Origin: an uncultured Bacteroidota bacterium
GTDB taxonomy: Bacteria > Bacteroidota > Bacteroidia > JABEUT01
Direction of reading: 5' to 3'
NCBI GenBank assembly: GCA_903916255.1
Contig: CAIWVW010000126.1
Coordinates: 1-33,871, forward strand
DNA: 33,871 nucleotides
How positions within the stretch are numbered: the stretch's first letter is position 1; each line of letters starts with the position of its first letter. Below are positions 26,261-33,871 of the stretch, piece by piece. A model generated the notes under the pieces. It made no database searches. It had not been told where the DNA came from and saw only the letters and a program-made list of their open reading frames with translations. The translations under genes and the position numbers were made by a program.

Positions 26261-26902
26261 CTACGTCGTTTCATTTAAAAGCGGTACAAAAGAGAAGTTT
26301 CCATAATCTTTTATATCATATTCATTATCCCCGATTTTCCGTATTTTTTTCATCACCTGGGTAACCCCTTCACCTACCGGAATTACCAGTATTCCTCTGG
26401 GTTTTAGCTGCTGCAACAATGGTTCGGGTACGTATGGTGCGGCGGCTGTTACAATAGCCCTGTCGAAAGGTGCGAATTCAGGAAGCCCGATATAACCGTC
26501 GCCATAAAAACATTTCACGTTGCATTTTAAATGCCCGAGCATAATTTTTGCTTTGTCGTGGAGTTTTTTTTGCCGTTCAATGGAATAAACCTCCGCACCT
26601 AACGTGCTTAATATGGATGCCTGGTAGCCCGAGCCTGTTCCTATTTCCAATATTTTATCGCCTTTGCGCACTTCCAGTAATTCCGTTTGGCGCGCTACCG
26701 TGTATGGTTGAGATATGGTTTGTCCTTCTCCAATCTGAAAGGCAACATCATCGTAAGCAAATTGCAGGAAAGCGCTGTTGAAGAAAAAATGCCTCGGTAT
26801 TTTGTCCATGGCCTGCAACACTTTAAAATCTTTAATCCCGCTGTTTTTCAAATGCTGGATAAGCTTTTTGCGCAATGCCTGATGTTTGAATGTATCTTCC
26901 AC
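26261..26902 (-). CDS. pcm: Protein-L-isoaspartate O-methyltransferase
   Basis: PCMT methylates abnormal L-isoaspartyl residues using S-adenosylmethionine so that damaged proteins can be repaired. The 213-residue product has the family's PRHFFFNSAFLQFAYDD, GEGQTISQPYTVARQTELL, the SAM-binding motif EIGTGSGYQASIL, and FDRAIVTAAAPYVPEPLLQQLKPRGILVIPVG. The start is GTG at 26902, 20 bases after the sugar-transferase stop. TAATTTTG (26907-26914, reverse strand) lies directly before it, so it may be transcribed both with the upstream operon and from its own near-leaderless promoter. Length and motifs are normal. Confidence 0.95.
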   Translation of the reverse strand: MEDTFKHQALRKKLIQHLKNSGIKDFKVLQAMDKIPRHFFFNSAFLQFAYDDVAFQIGEGQTISQPYTVARQTELLEVRKGDKILEIGTGSGYQASILSTLGAEVYSIERQKKLHDKAKIMLGHLKCNVKCFYGDGYIGLPEFAPFDRAIVTAAAPYVPEPLLQQLKPRGILVIPVGEGVTQVMKKIRKIGDNEYDIKDYGNFSFVPLLNETT

Positions 26903-26906
26903 AATG

Positions 26907-26914
26907 CAAAATTA
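26907..26914 (-). promoter_or_regulatory. -7 box immediately before pcm
   Basis: TAATTTTG (reverse strand) matches TAnnTTTG and ends 4 bases before the GTG start, the same geometry as at lon. Confidence 0.35.
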
Positions 26915-26922
26915 GTTATAAC

Positions 26923-28344
26923 TCATTTGCCTCTGCCTTGTATTACGATAAGCACCGTATAAATAAGAATGCGCATATCGAGCAGAAAGGAAATATTTTC
27001 AAGGTAAAGCAGGTCGTATTTCATACGGCGAATCATCTGGTCCACATTTTCCGCGTAGCCGTATTTCACTTGCCCCCACGAGGTAATACCCGGTTTTATT
27101 TTTTGCAGGTGCGTGTATTGTGGCGCTTTCTGAACTATTTGTTCTATAAAGAAGCGGCGTTCAGGGCGCGGGCCTACAATGGACATGGTTCCTATTAATA
27201 CATTAAGAAACTGGGGCAGTTCGTCCAGCCTTGTTTTGCGCAGAAATTTTCCCACTTTGGTGATGCGGTTATCATCTTTACTCGACAGGGCAGGGCCATT
27301 TTTCTCGGCTCCATCGGTCATCGAGCGGAATTTATAAATAGTGAACGGGTTGCCGTGCAAGCCTATCCGTTCTTGCGAATAAAAAACAGGCCCTTTGGAA
27401 GTAAGTTTTATAATGATGGATATAATCAGGTAAACGGGAGAGAGGATAACCAGGCAAAACAAAGAAACCGTAATATCGAAAGCGCGCTTTAGGATAATTT
27501 GTTTTGGTTCCAGAATATCTTTTGAAACCACAATCAGCGGGGCATCGAGGATGGAAGAAAATTTTACCGAGCCGGTGAGAATGTCATACATATCGGGTAT
27601 GATTTTTATAACCGTTTCCGTATCGCTCAGTTTATTGATAATCGTTTCTATATACTTGTGTTCCGACGATTCGATTGCAATTATCACCTCTTCCGCTTTT
27701 TCGCGGATAATGAGGTCGTGGATGTTTTCAAACTCCCCAAGGTGCTTTAGTTTAGCGCTCAATTCAGAGGAGGCTCCATTGCTTGAATCTACATGAACAA
27801 AGCCTACAAACCTGTTTCCCGATGATGCCTTTTGGTTTTCCATATCATCAAACAGTTGCACGGCCCGGGCATTGCTGCCAATCAGAATTGTGTTGAACCC
27901 TATATCCCTTTTGTGGATTTTCCGGTTTGTGCTGGTGGTTAAAAGTATATGCGCAAAAGAAGTTAATACAAACTGTATGCTGAATAGCACCGAGGTGGAG
28001 AAATAATAAGATTTGTAAGTGATAATTACATTTTTCAGCAGCAGGGTAAAGAACAATATTACCACTCCGATAACGGTAGTTATAAATATCTGCTTAATCT
28101 CCGCTATCCGCGATTTACGGTAAACATTGGCGTATAAGCCGGAAAGGAAATACAGCAATACCCAAAAAGACGGAATAATTACAAGGGCAATGTAAAATCG
28201 GGTATCGAAGGTTAGCGCAACTTGTATCCCGAATTTTTCCGATTCGATATATTGCTTGCGGAAAATCCAGAAGGCCGCCCATGTAATAGCTGCGCAAAGA
28301 AAATCTGCAATAACATATTTCGATATTTCCCTGCGGCGGTTCAA
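26923..28344 (-). CDS. Polyprenyl-phosphate sugar-1-phosphate transferase (exopolysaccharide initiation)
   Basis: 473-residue inner-membrane enzyme of the WcaJ/WbaP type, which loads the first sugar phosphate onto undecaprenyl phosphate. Four N-terminal transmembrane segments lie at about 9-28, 47-70, 85-105 and 113-135. A Rossmann-like middle domain contains FNTILIGSNARAVQLFDD. The Bac_transf catalytic domain begins at KRAFDITVSLFCLVILSPVY and includes GPVFYSQERIG, YKFRSM, TRLDELPQFLNVL and SIVGPRPER. Initiation is at TTG (28344); a stop codon lies close upstream in frame and no ATG offers a better start. It sits 7 bases after the lipoprotein gene and 20 before pcm. The sugar specificity cannot be read from sequence. 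Confidence 0.92.
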   Translation of the reverse strand: MNRRREISKYVIADFLCAAITWAAFWIFRKQYIESEKFGIQVALTFDTRFYIALVIIPSFWVLLYFLSGLYANVYRKSRIAEIKQIFITTVIGVVILFFTLLLKNVIITYKSYYFSTSVLFSIQFVLTSFAHILLTTSTNRKIHKRDIGFNTILIGSNARAVQLFDDMENQKASSGNRFVGFVHVDSSNGASSELSAKLKHLGEFENIHDLIIREKAEEVIIAIESSEHKYIETIINKLSDTETVIKIIPDMYDILTGSVKFSSILDAPLIVVSKDILEPKQIILKRAFDITVSLFCLVILSPVYLIISIIIKLTSKGPVFYSQERIGLHGNPFTIYKFRSMTDGAEKNGPALSSKDDNRITKVGKFLRKTRLDELPQFLNVLIGTMSIVGPRPERRFFIEQIVQKAPQYTHLQKIKPGITSWGQVKYGYAENVDQMIRRMKYDLLYLENISFLLDMRILIYTVLIVIQGRGK

Positions 28345-28351
28345 AGGGGAA

Positions 28352-29266
28352 TCAGTAAATTATTTTGATATTATCCAGCAGCAGGGTGTCGGTAGTGTGC
28401 CCATCAATAGTATCGAGCCGCACTGAAAAGTAAACTCTATATTGAGGGAAAAGATAATAGTTTTGAATAGTAGGGTTTAACGTAACATAGAGTTTTTTCC
28501 AAGTAGCGGTAGAGGAAAGAACGGATGGAGTAATGGGTCCCAGCGTAGTATCCTCGGCAAACATTCCGACTGAAAGATAAGTAGTGCATTTGTAGTTAGC
28601 TTCAAGGTAAACCGGTGTGCTATTATTTGGAAGTGAATCCCATGGATTAGTCATGCCTATATAATACTCATGGCTCTTATTTACCAGCACTCTTCCGGAA
28701 TGGTGTCCTTCAAATACATCTGATGAAGGGCTTCCAATAACCGTCATAGTGGTAGTAGAGCCACCGCCAACGGAGCCGTCGCCGCCAAAATTTATAATAT
28801 GTGCAGGCTGGGTATTTACAAGTTCCGATTCGAAATCTTCCATAAGTTTAAATACCACCCAGCTGTAGTAATAGGATACAGGCTGAAATGTGGTGGTTTT
28901 ACCCTGCTGCAGGTTAGCGGTGACAGAGTAATACTGGTAAAACGGCTCGATATTATAAGGAGATGTTCCTCCGGCAGTGCTTACTCCCGGGTAAATTTTA
29001 ATGTTATGATTGCCGTTGCTCGCAACCAACGGAAAGGTACATGGCAGCTGAAACGCGCCAACAGGGTTATCATCCAGGTAAACCCATGCGGCGGGTATAG
29101 TTGCCGAAGCGCTGCCTTGAAGGGGCTGATTTGTGATTTCAAAATGCACACTGTCAATATGTCCGTATGCAGGCACAACTATAGGCGGGTCGAAGGTATT
29201 GCAGGATGCTAATGCCACTGTTATGGAAAGAAAAGGAATGAAAAATCTGGATTTGATGAGTTTCAT
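28352..29266 (-). CDS. Lipoprotein of unknown function in the polysaccharide operon
   Basis: 304 residues. The N-terminus is a lipoprotein signal with lipobox LASC, lipidated C22 expected. The mature part is beta-rich, Thr/Ser/Asn-rich and has no enzyme motif I recognise. About 30-110 resemble a carboxypeptidase-regulatory or PEGA-like fold (AAWVYLDDNPVGAFQLPCTFP ends this impression). About 150-304, with FEGHHSGRVLVNKS and a C-terminal TLLLDNIKIIY, resemble carbohydrate-binding jelly-roll sandwiches seen in secreted proteins. That resemblance is a visual impression only. It lies between a Gfo/Idh oxidoreductase and a sugar transferase with tight spacing, so a role at the cell surface in glycan handling is a reasonable guess. 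Confidence 0.7.
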   Translation of the reverse strand: MKLIKSRFFIPFLSITVALASCNTFDPPIVVPAYGHIDSVHFEITNQPLQGSASATIPAAWVYLDDNPVGAFQLPCTFPLVASNGNHNIKIYPGVSTAGGTSPYNIEPFYQYYSVTANLQQGKTTTFQPVSYYYSWVVFKLMEDFESELVNTQPAHIINFGGDGSVGGGSTTTMTVIGSPSSDVFEGHHSGRVLVNKSHEYYIGMTNPWDSLPNNSTPVYLEANYKCTTYLSVGMFAEDTTLGPITPSVLSSTATWKKLYVTLNPTIQNYYLFPQYRVYFSVRLDTIDGHTTDTLLLDNIKIIY

Positions 29267-29322
29267 GATACTGGTAAAACGTAAGGCAATTTACATTATT
29301 GCTTTGAAATGCCTGCTATTGC

Positions 29323-30309
29323 TTATTCGGGTTGTATGTAGTTTATTCTTTCTATAATCTTGGCAGCGGTATCGAGAGCTTTGGCGCCGTCTTCTATGGT
29401 TACTATGGTAGGTTTATTATGTATGATGGATTCTGCAAACTCCTGCAATTCCATGCGTATGGCATTATTGGGGACCACCGGCGGGTTTTCCACTGAAAGC
29501 TGCTTTTTCGATTTGCCTGCTCCCTGGTCTATCACCATAGAGAACATACCTTCCTCCTCATCATCCGCTATTTCTTTAATCTTTACAACTTCCGTTTTAT
29601 GCGAAAGCAAATCCATGGAAATATAAGCATCCTTCTGGAACATCCTTATTTTGCGCATGTTTTTTAGGCTTATGCGGCTGGCGGTAAGGTTAGCCACACA
29701 GCCATTGTCAAACTCAATACGGGCATTGGCAATATCGGGGGTTTCACTTACTACCGATACGCCGCTTGCGCTGATGCGTTTCACATCCGACTTAACAAGG
29801 CTAAGCACTATATCTATATCGTGAATCATCAAATCCAATATCACCGACACATCTGTTCCACGGGGATTAAAAACCGCCAAACGGTGCGCTTCAATAAACA
29901 TAGGATTGTCGCAACGGTCCTTTACAGCCAGAAAAGCGGGGTTGAACCGTTCCACATGGCCTACCTGCGTTTTTACATTGGCTTCCCGCGCCAGCGATAC
30001 AAGCGCTTTTGCTTCTTCCACATCAACAGATAAGGGCTTTTCAATAAAAACATGCTTAAACTGGCGCAGAGCCATAGATGCGTATTCAAAATGCGCCACC
30101 GTAGGCACAACCACATCCACCACATCCACGCTTTTAATAAGTTCAACAGCCGAAGAAAAAGCCGGTACGCCCAATTCTTCACTTACCTTTTTTGCAGCAG
30201 CAGCATCCGTATCAAAAAAACCGACCAGTTGATAGTGTGGAATCTCCTTAATTTGCTTCAGGTGAATCTTCCCAAGATGCCCCGCCCCGATAACTCCTAT
30301 TTTAAGCAT
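29323..30309 (-). CDS. Gfo/Idh/MocA-family NAD(P)-dependent oxidoreductase
   Basis: 328 residues. The N-terminal Rossmann motif is GVIGAGHLGKIHLKQ (5-19). FIEKPLS supplies the conserved EKP lysine, and DLMIHDIDIVLSL supplies the catalytic-type Asp/His pair. The family oxidises or reduces sugars and sugar nucleotides, often UDP-N-acetyl sugars in surface polysaccharide pathways. The substrate is not decidable here. It heads a reverse-strand run with the lipoprotein (56-base gap) and the polyprenyl sugar transferase, which favours a polysaccharide role. TAATTTTG on the reverse strand lies 23 bases before the ATG. Normal length, no anomalies. Confidence 0.9.
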   Translation of the reverse strand: MLKIGVIGAGHLGKIHLKQIKEIPHYQLVGFFDTDAAAAKKVSEELGVPAFSSAVELIKSVDVVDVVVPTVAHFEYASMALRQFKHVFIEKPLSVDVEEAKALVSLAREANVKTQVGHVERFNPAFLAVKDRCDNPMFIEAHRLAVFNPRGTDVSVILDLMIHDIDIVLSLVKSDVKRISASGVSVVSETPDIANARIEFDNGCVANLTASRISLKNMRKIRMFQKDAYISMDLLSHKTEVVKIKEIADDEEEGMFSMVIDQGAGKSKKQLSVENPPVVPNNAIRMELQEFAESIIHNKPTIVTIEDGAKALDTAAKIIERINYIQPE

Positions 30310-30331
30310 GGATAAAATTTTCGAATTTGGG

Positions 30332-30339
30332 CAAAATTA
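30332..30339 (-). promoter_or_regulatory. -7 box upstream of the Gfo/Idh operon
   Basis: TAATTTTG (reverse strand) matches TAnnTTTG in the gap divergent to the phosphohexomutase gene. Confidence 0.45.
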
Positions 30340-30368
30340 ATAAGAATACCTTAGTAGTGGTTCGGTGC

Positions 30369-30448
30369 GGGTTATAAGTTATGAGTTATTAGGTATAACC
30401 GTGGTTCTATACTTGGCAACAGGGATAATAACTCATAATTCATAACCC
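30369..30448. repeat. AT-rich inverted repeat in the divergent promoter gap
   Basis: 23-base arms at 30369-30391 and 30426-30448 match at 21 positions (core words GTTATAAGTTATGAGTTAT and ATAACTCATAATTCATAAC), around a 34-base centre. It lies between the two divergent -7 boxes. It may be a dispersed palindromic repeat or a structured leader; nothing coding is seen. Confidence 0.7.
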
Positions 30449-30465
30449 ATAACTGATTTTTAGAC

Positions 30466-30473
30466 TATTTTTG
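30466..30473 (+). promoter_or_regulatory. -7 box upstream of the phosphohexomutase gene
   Basis: TATTTTTG matches TAnnTTTG 21 bases before the ATG at 30495. The in-frame TTG at 30471 falls inside this box, which argues against it as the start. Confidence 0.5.
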
Positions 30474-30494
30474 CACCCGAAAAATAAAACATAC

Positions 30495-31889
30495 ATGAGT
30501 TCGATAAAATTTGGCACCGACGGATGGAGAGCCATTATTGCAGATGAATATACAGTTGAAAATGTAACCAGGGTATCTGAAGCAACCGCCCTGTGGCTGA
30601 AAAAGAATTTTAAAAAACCCGTTGCTGTAGTGGGCCACGATTGCCGCTTTGGCGGTAAACTATTTGCCGAAACAGTTGCTATGGTTTTCGCCAACCATGG
30701 CATTAAAACATTGCTTTCAACCGGAATTTCTTCCACCCCAATGGTTTCGTTGGGTGTTGTAAAAAGTAAAGCAAGCATAGGTGTTGTTATTACCGCCAGC
30801 CATAATCCACCCGATTATAACGGGTTTAAACTGAAAGGCGAATACGGCGGCCCATTGCTGGAAAAGTATGTAAAGGAAATTGAAGCCATCATTCCCGACA
30901 AAGCAAAGAGCTATCAGTCCGCCAAGGCGGACTCTAAATTAATAGAACCTATCGACCTGGAAGGTATTTACTGCAAACATGTAGAGGATAACTTCGATAT
31001 TAAACTGATTAAAAAATCAGGCATAAATATTGTATATGATTCCATGTATGGGGCCGGGCAAAATGTGATGAAACGCCTTTTCCCCGATGCTACTTTATTG
31101 CATTGCATTCATAACCCCGGTTTCGGCGGAACTGCACCCGAACCGATAGACCGCAATTTAGGGGAACTTCGGGCTTTCATCAAGAAAAACAAAGCCAGCG
31201 ATGTGGGATTGGCAACCGATGGCGACGCTGACCGAATAGGGCTTTACAATGCCAAGGGCGATTTTGTAGATTCCCATTTAATCATACTTATACTTATCAA
31301 TTACCTTACCCAATATAAAAAGATGGGCGGTAAAGTATGCGTAGCTTTTTCTGTTACTGAAAAGGTGAAGAAAATGTGCGCACATTACAACCTTCCATTG
31401 CAGGTGGTGAAAGTCGGGTTCAAATACGTTTGCGATGTAATGATTAGCGAAGATACTTTGCTTGGCGGCGAAGAATCGGGGGGTATTGCTATAAAGGGGC
31501 ACATTCCGGAACGGGATGGCATCTGGATTGGATTGACCATTATTGAGTATATGGCGCGTACCGGAAAAACCCTCGACGAGTTAGTAAAAGAAGCGCTGAA
31601 GATTACCGGAAAGTTTGCATACCGCCGCATCGATTTGCACCTCACTGAAAAGATTAAACAGGAAGTGCTGAAAAACTGCAATCAGAATAAATATAAAGCC
31701 TTTGGGAAATATACGGTGAAAAGAGTAGAAACTATAGACGGCTTCAAATTCTTTTTCAATGATGATACCTGGCTGATGATTCGCGCCTCCGGAACAGAGC
31801 CTGTGTTGCGAACCTATTCTGAAGCCCCAACCACTGCAATTGCCGAAGACATATTGGCGGAAGCGGGGAAATTAATAATGAAAAATTAA
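30495..31889 (+). CDS. Phosphoglucomutase/phosphomannomutase family enzyme
   Basis: 464-residue alpha-D-phosphohexomutase that moves phosphate between C1 and C6 of a hexose. Visible elements are GTDGWRA near the N-terminus, the phosphoserine loop ITASHNP with S102, the magnesium loop TDGDADR (D242, D244, D246), the sugar-specificity loop GGEESGG, and the phosphate-binding RASGTEP near the C-terminus. Sugar specificity (glucose, mannose or glucosamine) is not certain. The ATG at 30495 is preferred over a TTG 24 bases upstream that lies in the promoter box. It is divergent from the polysaccharide run, and its product (a hexose-1-phosphate) would feed nucleotide-sugar synthesis for that run. Confidence 0.92.
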   Translation: MSSIKFGTDGWRAIIADEYTVENVTRVSEATALWLKKNFKKPVAVVGHDCRFGGKLFAETVAMVFANHGIKTLLSTGISSTPMVSLGVVKSKASIGVVITASHNPPDYNGFKLKGEYGGPLLEKYVKEIEAIIPDKAKSYQSAKADSKLIEPIDLEGIYCKHVEDNFDIKLIKKSGINIVYDSMYGAGQNVMKRLFPDATLLHCIHNPGFGGTAPEPIDRNLGELRAFIKKNKASDVGLATDGDADRIGLYNAKGDFVDSHLIILILINYLTQYKKMGGKVCVAFSVTEKVKKMCAHYNLPLQVVKVGFKYVCDVMISEDTLLGGEESGGIAIKGHIPERDGIWIGLTIIEYMARTGKTLDELVKEALKITGKFAYRRIDLHLTEKIKQEVLKNCNQNKYKAFGKYTVKRVETIDGFKFFFNDDTWLMIRASGTEPVLRTYSEAPTTAIAEDILAEAGKLIMKN

Positions 31890-31951
31890 AAATTAAAAGG
31901 TAAAAACTAAACCGATTCCGCCATTTTTCATTTTTAGTTTTTCACTTTTCA
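31880..31951. repeat. Low-complexity AT-rich imperfect inverted repeat before obg
   Basis: A/GAAAAATTAAAA-type words at 31880-31912 are loosely mirrored by TTTTTCATTTTTAG and TTTTTCACTTTTC words up to about 31951, with CCGATTCCGCC in the centre. It fills the gap between the mutase and obg. It could be a decayed palindromic element; AT-rich composition makes chance similarity likely in part. Confidence 0.4.
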
Positions 31952-31958
31952 CTTACTT

Positions 31959-32969
31959 ATGGCTGATTCGAACTTTGTTGACTACGTAAAAATTTGTTGC
32001 CGCACCGGAAAGGGCGGATCAGGTTCGGTTCACTTTTACCGCGATAAGAAAGTTGCCAAAGGCGGCCCCGATGGCGGCGATGGCGGACGGGGCGGAGATA
32101 TTATCCTGCGCGGGAACAAACAACTATGGACACTCATCCATTTGAAATACCGCAAACATATTATTGCTACCGCAGGCGAACCCGGTTCTTACCAGAACAT
32201 GAAAGGAGCCGATGGCGAAGACGTGATATTAGATGTGCCAATTGGTACTACCGTCCGCGATGAAATCACAGGCGAACAGGAACATGAAATTACCCACGAC
32301 GGACAAGAAATTATTATTGTAAAAGGTGGCCGTGGAGGCTTAGGTAACAGCCATTTTGCAAGCCCTACAAACCAATCGCCACACCATGCACAACCGGGAG
32401 AACCGGGCAAAGAAGAATGGAAAATATTAGAATTAAAAATACTGGCTGATGTGGGACTCGTTGGTTTCCCGAATGCGGGAAAATCTACTTTGTTGTCTGT
32501 TGTATCTGCTGCTAAACCGGAAATTGCGAATTACCCTTTCACTACGCTGGTGCCTAATTTGGGCATTGTGCGGTACCGCGGCGCACAGAGTTTTGTAATG
32601 GCCGATATTCCCGGAATTATCGAAGGCGCATCTGAAGGGAAAGGCCTTGGGCTCCGCTTTTTGCGCCATATTGAGCGTAACTCGGTGCTGCTTTTTATGG
32701 TGCCTTGCGATGCCCCCGATATTGTTGCCGAATACCAAATATTGTTGAAAGAATTGGAGAAATTTAACCCTACGCTGCTTGATAAGTCTCGCATATTGGC
32801 CGTTTCCAAGTGCGATATGGCCGATGATGAACTGCTGGGCGAATTGAAAAAAGAATTAAAAGCCAAGAGCCGCAAACTTAAAAAAGTGCCGGTTGTTTTC
32901 TTCTCCTCCGCCTCCGGCAAGGGTATTCCTGAGTTGCTGGATGTTCTTTGGAAAACGATTAATGGCTAA
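31959..32969 (+). CDS. obg: Obg family GTPase
   Basis: Obg/CgtA is an essential GTPase linked to large ribosomal subunit assembly and stress signalling. The 336-residue product has the glycine-rich Obg fold ([43 protein letters not shown]) at about 1-160. The G domain follows: G1 GFPNAGKST (169-177), G2-region [11 protein letters not shown]3 DIPG (216-219), then a G4 of SKCD in place of NKxD, and the G5-like [11 protein letters not shown]. It has no extra C-terminal domain. It lies about 70 bases after the mutase on the same strand. Confidence 0.95.
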   Translation: MADSNFVDYVKICCRTGKGGSGSVHFYRDKKVAKGGPDGGDGGRGGDIILRGNKQLWTLIHLKYRKHIIATAGEPGSYQNMKGADGEDVILDVPIGTTVRDEITGEQEHEITHDGQEIIIVKGGRGGLGNSHFASPTNQSPHHAQPGEPGKEEWKILELKILADVGLVGFPNAGKSTLLSVVSAAKPEIANYPFTTLVPNLGIVRYRGAQSFVMADIPGIIEGASEGKGLGLRFLRHIERNSVLLFMVPCDAPDIVAEYQILLKELEKFNPTLLDKSRILAVSKCDMADDELLGELKKELKAKSRKLKKVPVVFFSSASGKGIPELLDVLWKTING

Positions 32970-32971
32970 TT

Positions 32972-32987
32972 CCCCTCCCTGGAGGGG
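32972..32987 (+). terminator. GC-rich hairpin just after obg
   Basis: CCCCTCC and GGAGGGG form a 7-base stem with a 2-base loop directly after the obg stop, followed by GCAGGGGTGGGTTG. There is no T-run, so it is a weak terminator candidate. The word resembles a dispersed GC-rich repeat I associate with Bacteroidota. Confidence 0.4.
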
Positions 32988-33004
32988 CAGGGGTGGGTTG
33001 TTCC

Positions 33005-33086
33005 CGTCATTGCGAGGAACGAAGCAATCTTACCCAATAATTGCGTCCGTATTAGTAAGATTGCTTCGCGGAGCCTCGCAATGACG
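33005..33086. repeat. REP-like palindrome (CGTCATTGCGAGGA type)
   Basis: CGTCATTGCGAG at 33005-33016 and GAAGCAATCTTA at 33021-33032 are mirrored by TAAGATTGCTTC (33056-33067) and CTCGCAATGACG (33075-33086), with an asymmetric internal loop. The sequence type occurs as a dispersed non-coding palindrome in many bacterial genomes. It lies between obg and the small reverse-strand gene. Confidence 0.85.
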
Positions 33087-33098
33087 AGAGCCACTAAG

Positions 33099-33359
33099 TT
33101 AGCGGTCACGGCTGAACTTATTCGACAACCAAACTACGAGAAACAAACAACCCATTAATGGTAAAATACCTGCTAAAAGGCAAATGGCAAAAGCGCCCAT
33201 CGGGGAATATCTGCCTGTAGCATCAGTGGTAATTAAATCAGCTATATATTTCCATAATCCGGTGTCGGTAATTGAAGCGTAAACCACATAACCTATCCAT
33301 ACCAGCATTAGCAATGCTATCAGATTAATTAAGCCCCGAGCAAGTTTGGTGAGTTTCAT
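33099..33359 (-). CDS. Small two-helix membrane protein, unknown function
   Basis: 86 residues with two clear hydrophobic segments, about 9-29 (GLINLIALLMLVWIGYVVYA) and about 55-79 (GAFAICLLAGILPLMGCLFLVVW). A short polar loop of about 25 residues sits between them, and the tail NKFSRDR is basic. A TATATTTG box lies 20 bases upstream of its ATG, which supports it as a real gene rather than a chance frame. I recognise no family and infer only membrane location. Confidence 0.65.
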   Translation of the reverse strand: MKLTKLARGLINLIALLMLVWIGYVVYASITDTGLWKYIADLITTDATGRYSPMGAFAICLLAGILPLMGCLFLVVWLSNKFSRDR

Positions 33360-33379
33360 GTTTGCCGATTTTTTTGTTT

Positions 33380-33387
33380 CAAATATA
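33380..33387 (-). promoter_or_regulatory. -7 box for the small membrane protein
   Basis: TATATTTG on the reverse strand; only 4 bases separate it from the forward-strand box at 33392-33399, so the two promoters share a region. Confidence 0.5.
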
Positions 33388-33391
33388 TTGC

Positions 33392-33399
33392 TATTTTTG
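33392..33399 (+). promoter_or_regulatory. -7 box for the lipoprotein gene
   Basis: TATTTTTG matches TAnnTTTG 47 bases before the ATG at 33447. TTTTG at 33372-33376 is a weak -33 candidate, but the spacing (15) is short. Confidence 0.45.
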
Positions 33400-33446
33400 T
33401 ATCAGATGAAAGAGAGATTTACCAAACACATATTTTGAATAATATC

Positions 33447-33871
33447 ATGAATAAAATAACCAATAGCTCTGTTGGATATGTCTTGGCAATGCTTCTGCTA
33501 TTGTTTGCCGGCAGTTGCAGCAACCAGGGCGACAAGCAGGCTAAAGAGAAAACCATCCGGGATTATTATGCCGCATACGAGAAAAAAGACTGGAACATGC
33601 TGACCTCCCTTCTCGCAGATGGCTTTGATTTCAACAGCCCGCTCGATACCAGTATTGATTTAAATACCTATAAGCAACGGTGCTGGCCCAATGCCGTCAA
33701 CATCAAAAAATTTGATATTGAAAAACTTGTTGTAGATGGAGATGACGCTTTTGTAATATATAACGGCTGGACCAATGATGGCAGGCTATTCCGCAACACG
33801 GAATATTTTAAATTTAAAGACGGTAAAATAAAAGAGAACTCCTGTTTCTTTGGCCCGGGTATAAGTTTTCC
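33447..33871 (+). CDS. NTF2/SnoaL-like lipoprotein, cut by window end
   Basis: At least 141 residues, with no stop before the window edge. It begins MNKITNSSVGYVLAMLLLLF with lipobox FAGSC; C24 is the expected lipidated residue. The mature part reads KTIRDYYAAYEKKDWNMLTSLLADGFDFNSP, then FDIEKLVVDGDDAFVIYNG and EYFKFKDGKIKE. This is the layout of NTF2-like (SnoaL-type) small-domain proteins: an N-terminal helix with a D-W spacing, then beta strands. Such proteins bind small molecules or act as accessory domains; no catalytic residue is evident. The 3' end is missing. Confidence 0.75.
   Translation, partial: MNKITNSSVGYVLAMLLLLFAGSCSNQGDKQAKEKTIRDYYAAYEKKDWNMLTSLLADGFDFNSPLDTSIDLNTYKQRCWPNAVNIKKFDIEKLVVDGDDAFVIYNGWTNDGRLFRNTEYFKFKDGKIKENSCFFGPGISF

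Overview
The window comes from a member of the Bacteroidota, probably an environmental lineage of the Sphingobacteriia/Chitinophagia/Cytophagia kind. The evidence is type IX secretion (T9SS) genes: a PorV-like barrel, a giant C25 sortase-like protease, and two giant proteins ending in the gliding-motility-associated (type B) sorting domain. The start-proximal motif TAnnTTTG, which matches the Bacteroidota sigma-factor -7 element, recurs, and Shine-Dalgarno sequences are generally absent. Several genes start at TTG or GTG.

Layout. 1-2500 is an AT-rich accessory patch. It holds a two-gene reverse-strand module: a DGQHR-motif (DndB-like) protein followed, with a 4-base ATGA overlap, by an HNH nuclease. 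A 13-base palindrome lies just upstream and a one-mismatch copy lies beyond the far end. No other phosphorothioation or deazaguanine DNA-modification genes are visible next to it. From 2559 the content becomes core-like: dapB (reverse), a nested inverted-repeat element, then lon, a QueD-type synthase and folE (forward). The last two are consecutive steps from GTP toward pterin/queuosine precursors. Next come porV and a 1876-residue PorU-like protease with no gap between them, then smpB, and a short tandem GC/AT repeat between convergent genes.

14776-24995 (reverse) holds two tandem paralogous giant secreted proteins of 1743 and 1650 residues. Each has a signal peptide, an apparent seven-bladed propeller, Ig-like segments, SprB-type repeats (four and three), a PKD domain and a type B T9SS sorting domain. 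The sorting domains share an 86-base perfect nucleotide match, which suggests gene conversion. Upstream on the same strand lie a beta-barrel outer-membrane protein with a clear hairpin terminator, then a run reading pcm, polyprenyl-phosphate sugar transferase, lipoprotein and Gfo/Idh-type oxidoreductase, which looks like a surface-polysaccharide operon. The forward strand then carries a phosphohexomutase and obg. After two palindromic repeats come a small two-helix membrane protein (reverse) and a divergent NTF2-like lipoprotein cut by the window end.

How the parts fit: the giant proteins should be exported by T9SS, with PorV and the PorU-like sortase acting in T9SS cargo attachment at the surface. 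The best candidate for something undescribed is the DGQHR + HNH pair, which looks like a minimal defence or mobile module. All assignments come from reading motifs by eye; no database search was run.
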